Of a stretch of DNA of 48,792 bases, positions 42,649 to 48,792 are shown piece after piece; position 1 is the stretch's first letter, and each line of letters starts with the position of its first letter. Location of the stretch: the NCBI GenBank assembly GCA_003136595.1, contig PLEY01000053.1, positions 3,977-52,768 on the forward strand, read 5' to 3'. Origin of the DNA: Burkholderiales bacterium (lineage in GTDB: Bacteria > Pseudomonadota > Gammaproteobacteria > Burkholderiales > Burkholderiaceae_D). The notes under the pieces were generated by a model. It searched no databases and was not told the origin of the DNA. It saw only the letters and a program-made list of their open reading frames with translations. The position numbers and the translations under genes were made by a program.

Positions 42649-43644
42649 ATGAGCCTCGGATCGTTTATCAAGAAGCAGTTCATCGACATTCTGCAGTGGA
42701 ACGAGGAGACCGAGGGCGTGCTCGCCTACCGCTATCCGATGCAGGATTTTGAAATCCAGTATGGTGGCAGTCTGACGGTACGCGAATCGCAGGTCGCCGT
42801 GTTCGTCAACGAGGGCAAGATCGCCGACGTGTTCGGACCGGGGATGTACAAGCTCACGACCCAGACGCTGCCGGTGCTGACCTACCTGAAGAACTGGGAC
42901 AAGCTGTTCGAGTCGCCCTTCAAATCCGATGTCTATTTCTTCAGCACGCGCGTGCAGACCGGCCGCAAGTGGGGCACCCCCCAGGCCATCACGCTGCGCG
43001 ATCAGGACTTTGGCATGGTGCGCCTGCGTGCCTTTGGCATGTACTCCTATCGCGTCGCGGACGCGCGCAAGTTCTTCACAGAAATCAGCGGCACGCGCGC
43101 CGTCTACACCCGCGACGATCTCGAAGAGCAGCTGCGCAGCATCCTGGTGTCGACCATCGCCACGGCGCTGGGCTCATCAAGCGTGCCTTTTCTCAACATG
43201 GCGGGCAACCAGGCGCTGATGGGCGATCAGGTCAAGGGAAGCGTGGCCGCCGCGTTCGAGAAGTATGGCCTGGCCGTCGATGTCTTCAACGTCACCAGCA
43301 TCAATCTGCCCGAGGACCTTCAGGAAGCGCTCGACAAGCGCATCTCGATCGGCATGTCGGGCGATCTGAACAAATATACGCAGTACCAGGTGGCCAATGC
43401 GATTCCGCTTGCAGCCCAGAACGAAGGGGGGCTGGCGGGTCTCGGTGCCGGCCTGTCGAGCGGCATGGTATTCGGCCAGACGATGGCCCAGGGCATGGCT
43501 GGCGCCCAGGCCGCAGCGGTCGCGGCCCAGGATGACCCTGAGGCCCGGCTCCTGAAACTGAAGGGCATGCTCGACAAGGGACTGATCTCGGCGGCCGACT
43601 ATGATTCGGCCAAGGCGGAAGTGCTAAAGAAACTGGTGAGCTAG
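42649..43644 (+). CDS. SPFH-domain protein with C-terminal SHOCT motif
   Basis: 331 residues from ATG 42649 with AGGGAG about six bases upstream. SPFH core: FEIQYGGSLTVRESQVAVFVNEGKIADVFGPGMYKLTT, RDQDFGMVRLRAFGMYSYRVAD, LEEQLRSILVSTIATAL, INLPEDLQEALDKRISIGM. A Gly/Ala-rich linker leads to DPEARLLKLKGMLDKGLISAADYDSAKAEVL, a SHOCT-type oligomerisation motif. No N-terminal TM, so it associates peripherally with membranes. SPFH proteins scaffold microdomains; here it would bring DUF350, DUF4178 and the SpeE-like protein together. Confidence 0.92.
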   Translation: MSLGSFIKKQFIDILQWNEETEGVLAYRYPMQDFEIQYGGSLTVRESQVAVFVNEGKIADVFGPGMYKLTTQTLPVLTYLKNWDKLFESPFKSDVYFFSTRVQTGRKWGTPQAITLRDQDFGMVRLRAFGMYSYRVADARKFFTEISGTRAVYTRDDLEEQLRSILVSTIATALGSSSVPFLNMAGNQALMGDQVKGSVAAAFEKYGLAVDVFNVTSINLPEDLQEALDKRISIGMSGDLNKYTQYQVANAIPLAAQNEGGLAGLGAGLSSGMVFGQTMAQGMAGAQAAAVAAQDDPEARLLKLKGMLDKGLISAADYDSAKAEVLKKLVS

Positions 43645-43659
43645 GCCAGCCTGCGCCTC

Positions 43660-45111
43660 ATGCAGCATGTCACCTGTCCCGGGTGCGGCGCCCAGGTCGA
43701 CTTCAGGTCGCCCGCCTCGGTCATGGCGGTCTGCGAGTACTGCAAGACGACGGTCCTAAAGGATGCGGACTCGGTCAAGGACCTTGGCAAGATGTCCGAG
43801 GTCCTTGAGGATTATTCCCCCATCCAGATCGGTACCACCGGTGTCTTCGACGGACGCGGCTTTGCAGTGGTCGGTCGCATCCAGCTGCGCTATCCGGACG
43901 GCTTCTGGAATGAATGGTACATCCTCTTTGACGACGCCCAGGCAGGCTGGCTAGCGGACGCCTCCGGCCAATTCACCCTCACGTTCGAGAAGCCCGAACT
44001 GGCCGCGCCGGGCGACTTCGCCCAGCTCAGGCCCGGAGTGAATCTCAATCTCGGCGGGGAGGTTTACTGCGCCTCGGACGTGCGCACCGCGCGTTGCACG
44101 GCCGGCCAGGGCGAGTTGCCCTTTCGCGTCGGCCCCGGCTGGCAGGCCCAGGTGGCCGATTTTCGCAGCGGCGCCCGCTTCCTGACCCTCGATTATTCCG
44201 ACGCAGGAAGTCCGAAGGCCTACGTCGGTCGCGCAGTGGGTCTGGGCGAGCTCAAGGCGCAACTGTTGCGCGATTCCGGCGACATCGGTGACACAGTCGG
44301 GCGCTTCCGGGGCAAGGTCGGCAGGCTCGCCTGTCCCTCATGCGGTGGTGAGGTCAGCTATTCGCCAGGCATGACCTCCCATTTCATCTGTCCTTCCTGC
44401 CATGCCGAAGTCGATGTCTCCAGTTCGACGGCCGTGGTCCTCAGCGCGGCACGCACGCTCGCCGCGGCGCCCTTCACCCTCACGCTTGGCAAGACCGCCA
44501 CGATCGACGGCGCACCCTACACGCTCCTCGGTGCACTGCGTCGCGCCGAGACCGGCCAGAGCGCCTCGAGCTGGAGCGAGTACCTGCTCTACGCGCCGGG
44601 GCGCAGTTTCATCTGGCTCATCGAAACCGAGGAGGGCTGGCAGCGCGCCGAGGTTCTGAACAGCTGGCCCACCTGGCCGGAGCCGGAACGGGTGGTGCTG
44701 GACGGCCGGACCTTCCGGCGCTTTGCGACTTACACGGCCCAGGTCACCTATGCACTCGGTTCGTTCAACTGGCGGGTCGCAGTGGGCGAGACCGCGCAGG
44801 TGGCGGAATTCCAGGACCGGCAGGAGACTCTGGCCGCGGAGGCCACTGCGGAAGAGCTCACCTGGTCACGCTCCCGGCCGCTCGCGGTCGACCAGGTCCG
44901 GGCCTGGTTTGGAGAGGAGATCCATGAAGAGCAGCACCAGCATCCGAGCTATCTGCGCTCGGCGCGCTGGATCGTGATCGCGCTTGTTCTCATCAATGCG
45001 ATACCCCTCGTGCTGGCCACGCGCAGCGTCCTCCTCTACCTCATCGTCGCGACCGTGGCGATCTACCTGCCTGCCTTCATTCTGGACAAGATGGGCGGAA
45101 ATTCCCCATGA
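43660..45111 (+). CDS. Double zinc-ribbon / DUF4178 protein with C-terminal membrane helices
   Basis: 483 residues. Zinc ribbon 1 has Cys6, Cys9, Cys25 and Cys28 (CPGC...CEYC); ribbon 2 has CPSCGG...CPSC about residue 225-250. Each ribbon is followed by a DUF4178-like beta-rich domain: the first begins IQIGTTGVFDGRGFAVVGRIQLRY and has EWYILFDD; the second has LGKTATIDGAPYTLLGALRRAE and EYLLYAPG. Two TM helices close the protein (WIVIALVLINAIPLVLA, LLYLIVATVAIYLPAFIL). The 3' end overlaps the next small gene by ATGA. Function unknown; the repeated ribbon-domain layout is internally duplicated. Confidence 0.88.
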   Translation: MQHVTCPGCGAQVDFRSPASVMAVCEYCKTTVLKDADSVKDLGKMSEVLEDYSPIQIGTTGVFDGRGFAVVGRIQLRYPDGFWNEWYILFDDAQAGWLADASGQFTLTFEKPELAAPGDFAQLRPGVNLNLGGEVYCASDVRTARCTAGQGELPFRVGPGWQAQVADFRSGARFLTLDYSDAGSPKAYVGRAVGLGELKAQLLRDSGDIGDTVGRFRGKVGRLACPSCGGEVSYSPGMTSHFICPSCHAEVDVSSSTAVVLSAARTLAAAPFTLTLGKTATIDGAPYTLLGALRRAETGQSASSWSEYLLYAPGRSFIWLIETEEGWQRAEVLNSWPTWPEPERVVLDGRTFRRFATYTAQVTYALGSFNWRVAVGETAQVAEFQDRQETLAAEATAEELTWSRSRPLAVDQVRAWFGEEIHEEQHQHPSYLRSARWIVIALVLINAIPLVLATRSVLLYLIVATVAIYLPAFILDKMGGNSP

Positions 45112-45293
45112 AAGGCAAGTTCCTGATGTACGCGATCATTGTCGCGCTGGGCTCCTCGGTCATGAGTTGGGGCAGCCTTGCCGCCCGCGCGGGCGGCGGC
45201 AGCGGCAGCGGTAATTCCTGGCATTCCTATAGCTCCGGGCCGGGCTACAGCGGGGGCGGCTGGGCGGGTGCCTCGGGCGGAGGCCACAAATGA
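45108..45293 (+). CDS. Small Gly/Ser-rich exported or membrane peptide
   Basis: 61 residues. MKGKFLMYAIIVALGSSVMSWGSLAARAGGG is a signal or single TM segment, followed by a Gly/Ser-rich tail with SGSGNSWHSYSSGPGYSGGGW and a terminal His-Lys. Starts in ATGA overlap with the DUF4178 gene and ends in ATGA overlap with speD, so it is certainly part of the coupled unit and not a random ORF. No known family recognised. Confidence 0.85.
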   Translation: MKGKFLMYAIIVALGSSVMSWGSLAARAGGGSGSGNSWHSYSSGPGYSGGGWAGASGGGHK

Positions 45294-45706
45294 CAGCCCA
45301 TGCACCGCATGGGCTGCACTGCCTGGCCGACCTGTCGGGGGTCCGAGCGGAACTGCTCATCGATTGCGCCTTCCTCGAAGCGACACTGCGCGAGGCGGCC
45401 AAGGCCGCGGGCGCGCAGGTCCTGTTCGCCCGATTCCACAGCTTTGGCAGCGGACTCGGAGTGACCGGTGTCGTCCTCCTTGCAGAATCGCATGTCACGA
45501 TCCACACCTGGCCGGAGGCGCGCTTTGCGGCACTGGACATATTCCTGTGCGGACGCGCCGACACGGCCCGGGCGTTGCAGGCACTTGTCGGCGCGCTCGC
45601 GCCGGAATCGTGCCGCGTTCAGAACGTCGCACGCGGCGTCGACGACCCCGTGCCGGGCGCTTTGGCGGGGGCGCCCAAAATCTCCCGGGGAGCGTCCTCG
45701 CATTGA
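45290..45706 (+). CDS. speD: S-adenosylmethionine decarboxylase proenzyme
   Basis: 138 residues, pyruvoyl-type bacterial class 1B. The self-cleavage site is AES67HVTIHTWPE; Ser67 would become the pyruvoyl group. The partner residues His72 and Cys87 (DIFLCG) are in their conserved places. It makes decarboxylated SAM, the aminopropyl donor for spermidine synthesis. A C-terminal tail of about 20 residues (DDPVPGALAGAPKIS) exceeds the common length. Last gene of the rightward unit, ATGA-coupled to the small Gly-rich gene. Confidence 0.95.
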   Translation: MTAHAPHGLHCLADLSGVRAELLIDCAFLEATLREAAKAAGAQVLFARFHSFGSGLGVTGVVLLAESHVTIHTWPEARFAALDIFLCGRADTARALQALVGALAPESCRVQNVARGVDDPVPGALAGAPKISRGASSH

Positions 45707-45876
45707 GGGCGATAGCCCGACCGGGCTGCGGATCTCCAAGACCAGGGCGAACGCGGGTGGCTAGCCCGAAAGCGCCAAGTTCCGCGGCGCCGACGCCGCA
45801 CCCCTGAAAACTGGCGAGCGTACGCTCCTTCAGGTGGAGTCGGTGTTGCCGGCCCCGTCCTCTGGAGAGCGTACCG

Positions 45877-46551
45877 ATGAATGCCCGAGCGGCAGTGCCG
45901 CATGCGAGGCTGCTGTGGGCAGCCGTTCTGAGCTCTGTCCTGTTGTGCCTGGGCGAGGGGTCCAGCTTCGCGAGCACCCTCTACGACGTCTCGAACAACG
46001 GTACCCTGACAGCCTCAGTAGGCCCGGGCGCTGCGAGCAATGCGGGTACGGCTGAGAACGATCTGACGCTGCTTGCGAGCCCGTTGACGAGCGGCTTTAA
46101 TTTCAGCGGTGTCACAGGCTCGACGAGCCAGGGCCAGAGTGCCGGCGGATTTTTTTACACGGACTATCTTTTTCGCGTCACGCCCGCGACGGCCGACGCC
46201 GTCACGATCACCTTGAACAACGCCTCGGGCGTGCAGAACCTGCAGGAGCGTCTCTATCAGTTCCCTGCGGCATTTGCTTTTGACGCGGCCGTGCCCTCCG
46301 GGCTTATTCAGGCGTGGGGCTCGACCACCAGCGCGGGCGGGGCGAGCTATTCAGTCATACCGAGCACGGACCTTAGTGTCGCAGGCTTGTATGTCCTCGA
46401 GGTGCGGGGGACGAGCGCCGGCAATTTCGGGGGCGATCTGGCGCTGTCTCCCGTGCCGCTTCCAGCCCCGCTTGGCTTGATGCTGGGGGGTCTTGCTGTC
46501 TTCGCAGCAGTCGCAGGGCGCAGGATGCGGCCTGCCGGCCAACCCGCCTGA
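45877..46551 (+). CDS. VPLPA-CTERM sorting-domain protein
   Basis: 224 residues with GGAGAG eight bases before the ATG. N-terminal signal peptide (ARLLWAAVLSSVLLCLGEGSSFAS). The mature part is Thr/Ser/Gly/Ala-rich with beta-strand character (LYDVSNNGTLTASVG, DYLFRVTPATADAVTITLNN, LYVLEVRGTSAGNFGG). The C-terminus is VPLPAPLGLMLGGLAVFAAVAGRRMR: a VPLPA motif, one TM helix and a basic tail, the tripartite sorting signal handled by an exosortase (XrtD-type for VPLPA in the literature). No exosortase gene is in the window. Probably a surface or matrix protein. Confidence 0.82.
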   Translation: MNARAAVPHARLLWAAVLSSVLLCLGEGSSFASTLYDVSNNGTLTASVGPGAASNAGTAENDLTLLASPLTSGFNFSGVTGSTSQGQSAGGFFYTDYLFRVTPATADAVTITLNNASGVQNLQERLYQFPAAFAFDAAVPSGLIQAWGSTTSAGGASYSVIPSTDLSVAGLYVLEVRGTSAGNFGGDLALSPVPLPAPLGLMLGGLAVFAAVAGRRMRPAGQPA

Positions 46552-47025
46552 CCGGGCGCAAACCCATCCGGCGCGTTGCCACTTGCAGGTACGACCGACT
46601 GGTCGCGCGAATCAGCAACCGGATAGCCCCAGAGTAGCTCACCACTGCCCGCGAGCACGCGCCCGCGGTTTCCCTTCCGTCCGCTCATGGTCGGCCTCGT
46701 CCGCCTTGTCCGCCTCGTCCGCCTCGTCAGCGTACCCAGGGCCAGCTCATGCGCCATGGCGTAGCCGCGTTCAGATCCCGGTATCCAGCCCCGGCCCGGA
46801 TTGGGCCAAAGCCTCTGGTTTCGCGGCCCCGACCTGAGGGCCTTGCAGCTTCCACTGGACCCGCTGGCCGAAGCTTGATCGCCCGTCTCGGCCGTCCCGC
46901 CCACGGGTATGGGCAGCAAATCCAGGCTAGCGCGGGCAGGTGTATAAGTGATGCATGGCGGGCACGGGAGCGAGGGCGGGCGAGCCCCCGCGGCCGCGGT
47001 GACCGGGGTTACAGAGGAGTCGATG
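46552..47025. other. Non-coding stretch before the CBS-domain gene
   Basis: About 470 bases. It contains a 9-base tandem repeat (46690-46725) and otherwise only biased shadow ORFs on the minus strand (for example 46347-47114). No clear terminator for the VPLPA gene. The ribosome binding site of the CBS gene (GAGGAG) is at 47014. Confidence 0.5.
46690..46725. repeat. 9-bp tandem repeat, four copies
   Basis: GTCGGCCTC, GTCCGCCTT, GTCCGCCTC, GTCCGCCTC in exact head-to-tail order, followed by a degenerate GTCAGCGTA. A second 9-base array (GCCGCAGGA three times) occurs at 31273-31299 inside a gene, with a different sequence. A simple slippage origin is likely. Confidence 0.65.
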
Positions 47026-47436
47026 ATGCGCGTGGTGGACATCATGTCGCAGCGGCCAGTGACGATCGAGCTCGACGACAAGCTCGTGACGGTCAAGGAG
47101 ATCTTCGACCGCATGAAGTTCCACCATCTCCTGGTGGTTGAGGAGGGCGCACTGATCGGGATCGTCTCGGATCGCGACCTGTTGCGCGCGCTCAGTCCCT
47201 ACATTGGCAGCAGCGTTGAGAATCCACGTGACCTCGCCACGCTGAACAAGCGCGTACACCAGATCATGTCGCGCAAGCCCATCACCCTCCCCCCCGACGC
47301 CGACCTGGGTGAAGCCATCACCCTGCTCCTTGACCACAGCATCTCGTGTATCCCGATCATCGATGCGCGCTCAAGACCGGTGGGTATCTTGAGCTGGCGC
47401 GATGTCCTTCGGGCATTGAAGGGAAACGCCCCGTGA
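47026..47436 (+). CDS. Two-CBS-domain protein
   Basis: 136 residues. ATG 47026 has GAGGAG six bases upstream; ATG 47023 precedes it, and the track's start at 46948 is a GTG giving an unlikely His/Gly-rich extension. Two CBS motifs: VVDIMSQRPVTIELDDKLVTVKEIFDRMKFHHLLVVEEG...GIVSDRDLLRAL, and HQIMSRKPITLPPDADLGEAITLLLDHSISCIPIID...GILSWRDVLRAL. Such stand-alone proteins bind adenine nucleotides and regulate partners; no partner is adjacent. Precedes hutC on the same strand with about 150 bases between. Confidence 0.92.
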   Translation: MRVVDIMSQRPVTIELDDKLVTVKEIFDRMKFHHLLVVEEGALIGIVSDRDLLRALSPYIGSSVENPRDLATLNKRVHQIMSRKPITLPPDADLGEAITLLLDHSISCIPIIDARSRPVGILSWRDVLRALKGNAP

Positions 47437-47545
47437 GGGTCCGGGCAAGACGCTTCAGGCGCATCTGACGGAGCCCGCGAGTCAAGGCAAGGGAGAAATG
47501 CCCCCTCGGAGCCAGCATTGACCTTCCCGACCCTCTTGTAGTAGC

Positions 47546-47559
47546 CTGTCTATACAAGC
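47546..47559. promoter_or_regulatory. Candidate HutC operator upstream of hutC
   Basis: CTGTCTATACAAGC on the plus strand; its complement GCTTGTATAGACAG is a near-palindrome (CTTGT-ATAG-ACAGG) matching, from memory, the hut operator core CTTGTATAGACAAG described for enteric bacteria. It lies 26 bases before the hutC start codon and downstream of TTGACC (47518-47523), a possible -35, so bound HutC would block transcription and autoregulate. Confidence 0.6.
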
Positions 47560-47584
47560 AATCCGCAAGCGCCCCGCACGCATC

Positions 47585-48331
47585 ATGGACATCCTCTCTC
47601 CGCCCCAGCCCCAGTACCTGCGACTCAAGCGCTTCATTGTCGAGGGGATTCGTAACGGCCAGTGGTCCGTCCACGAACGCGTGCCGTCTGAGGGGGAACT
47701 CACGCGCCGCTTTGGCGTCTCGCGCATGACTGCCAACCGCGCCTTGCGCGAGCTGGCGCAGGAAGGCGTGATCACACGCATCCAGGGTGTCGGCTCGTTC
47801 GCGGCCGGGCCCAAGTCCGAGGCCACGCTCATCGAGGTGCGCGACATCCGCGCCGAGATCGAGGCCCGCGGCGAGGTCCACGACAGCCGGGTCCTGTGCT
47901 CTGAGCGCATCGCGGCACCCGCAGCGCTGGCCGAGCAATTCGGGCTCCCAGAACTCGCGGTCCTGTTCCATTCGCGCATCGTTCACTGCGCCGACCAGCG
48001 GCCCCTGCAACTCGAAGACCGCTATGTCAATCCCGGCGTCGCACCGGATTACATGGAGCTCGATCTGGCGAACGTCACCCCTCACGAGTACCTGATGCGC
48101 GTGGCACCCCTGGAGCGCGCCGAACACCGCATCGAGGCCGAGATGCCCGACGCCCAGACAGCGCGGCTGCTCGCGCTAGCACCCGGCGAGCCCGTCCTGA
48201 TCCTGCATCGACGCACCTGGTCCCGCGGCGAGCCCGCCAGCATCGCCAAGCTAAGTCATCCGGCGTCCCGCTTCCGGCTCGTCGGCCACGTCAACCCCGT
48301 TCCGGTGCCGTCCTTGGCACCGGTATCCTGA
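47585..48331 (+). CDS. hutC: Histidine utilization repressor, GntR/HutC family
   Basis: 248 residues. Winged helix: QPQYLRLKRFIVEGIRNGQWSVHERVPSEGELTRRFGVSRMTANRALRELAQEGVITRIQGVGSFAAG. The UTRA/HutC effector domain follows (IRAEIEARGEVHDSRVLCSERIAAPAALAEQF, LQLEDRYVNPGVAPDYMELDL). HutC is released from DNA by urocanate, the HutH product. ATG 47585; operator-like site upstream, hutU immediately downstream. Confidence 0.94.
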   Translation: MDILSPPQPQYLRLKRFIVEGIRNGQWSVHERVPSEGELTRRFGVSRMTANRALRELAQEGVITRIQGVGSFAAGPKSEATLIEVRDIRAEIEARGEVHDSRVLCSERIAAPAALAEQFGLPELAVLFHSRIVHCADQRPLQLEDRYVNPGVAPDYMELDLANVTPHEYLMRVAPLERAEHRIEAEMPDAQTARLLALAPGEPVLILHRRTWSRGEPASIAKLSHPASRFRLVGHVNPVPVPSLAPVS

Positions 48332-48364
48332 AATCCCACGCGCCACGCCCATGGAGAGGCCGTC

Positions 48365-48792
48365 ATGAACGACACGTCCCGCAATGTCCCCTTTGCCGCC
48401 CAGCGCCACGACGCCACGCGGGTGATCCGCGCGCCACGCGGTCCGCAACTTTCGGCCCGGTCCTGGCTCACCGAAGCGCCCTTGCGCATGCTCATGAACA
48501 ATCTCGATCCCGAAGTAGCCGAGAACCCCGCGGAACTGATCGTCTACGGCGGTATCGGTCGGGCCGCGCGTGACTGGGCCTCGTACGATCGGATTGTCGA
48601 GGTCCTGCGCGAACTCGGCCCTACGCAAACGCTGCTGATCCAGTCCGGCAAGCCGGTGGGCGTGTTTGAGACTCATGCCGATGCGCCCCGGGTGCTGCTT
48701 GCCAACTCGAATCTGGTGCCCCACTGGGCGACCTGGGAGCATTTCAATGAGCTCGATGCGCGCGGGCTCATGATGTACGGCCAGATGACGGC
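48365..48792 (+). CDS. hutU: Urocanate hydratase, N-terminal part (runs off window)
   Basis: Starts at ATG 48365 with GGAGAGG upstream and is open to the window end (about 142 codons). The N-terminal urocanase signature is clear: [52 protein letters not shown], then [15 protein letters not shown] and [12 protein letters not shown]. It converts urocanate to imidazolone propionate in histidine catabolism. It begins 33 bases after hutC, so the two are co-transcribed; truncation is only due to the window. Confidence 0.93.
   Translation, partial: MNDTSRNVPFAAQRHDATRVIRAPRGPQLSARSWLTEAPLRMLMNNLDPEVAENPAELIVYGGIGRAARDWASYDRIVEVLRELGPTQTLLIQSGKPVGVFETHADAPRVLLANSNLVPHWATWEHFNELDARGLMMYGQMT

Noticed and set aside
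45714-45727. AGCCCG-AC-CGGGCT as terminator after speD
   Set aside because: Loop too short, effective stem only four to five pairs and no T tract.

Overview
The window is G+C-rich (about two thirds by eye) and densely packed with genes. The content (LIV-type ABC transporter, HpaR/HpaI/HpaG-like enzymes, HutC/HutU, a VPLPA-type C-terminal sorting signal, Tat and Sec signal peptides, beta-class GST, HKD cardiolipin synthase) points to a Gram-negative proteobacterium, probably beta or gamma, with a catabolic, chromosomal lifestyle. I saw no rRNA, tRNA, CRISPR array, phage or complete insertion sequence. The species cannot be named from this sequence alone.

Layout. 1-3.1 kb: repeat-rich left edge, an HNH nuclease, a SYLF lipid-binding protein, an LTXXQ-like periplasmic protein, then about 600 bases without a convincing gene that end in a 12-bp-period repeat. 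3.1-10 kb, mainly minus strand: a BamE-like lipoprotein, amidase, FUSC membrane protein, crotonase, serine hydrolase, DUF2177 protein and an orphan LIV-type binding protein. A second 12-bp-period repeat lies between that binding protein and a divergent cytochrome P450 (10.2-11.4 kb).

11.5-22.2 kb is one ten-gene minus-strand operon: livK, livH, a fused livM-livG, livF, two HpaG-like FAH proteins, an HpaI-like aldolase, a class II aldolase/adducin, an HpaR-like MarR regulator and acetoacetyl-CoA synthetase. Many junctions are ATGA or TGATG overlaps, so uptake and ring-cleavage-product catabolism are translationally linked. A consensus-like sigma70 promoter lies about 310 bases upstream of livK.

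22.6-28.6 kb, plus strand: a one-TM Ser/Thr kinase, glutathione reductase, beta-class GST, an SDR that carries the diagnostic halohydrin-dehalogenase motifs, and cardiolipin synthase. 28.6-32.3 kb, minus: M20 peptidase, DUF2520 protein, a short ORF and an epimerase-like NAD protein, the last divergent from a LysR regulator with TTCAT/ATGAA palindromes between them. 33.5-39 kb: DUF1295 enzyme, a coclaurine-N-methyltransferase-like/CFA-type methyltransferase, DUF805 protein, orphan type 2 periplasmic binding protein and a polytopic C13 (legumain-like) peptidase.

39-45.7 kb is the most interesting locus. Two divergent transcription units share a 53-base intergenic region. Leftward are a polytopic spermidine-synthase-like protein and a Tat-type flavin amine oxidoreductase. 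Rightward are DUF350, SPFH-SHOCT, double zinc-ribbon/DUF4178, a tiny Gly-rich exported or membrane peptide and S-adenosylmethionine decarboxylase (SpeD). Together they look like a membrane-associated polyamine (aminopropyl) synthesis and oxidation system. A VPLPA-CTERM protein, a two-CBS-domain protein and the start of a hut operon (hutC with an operator-like site, then truncated hutU) finish the window.
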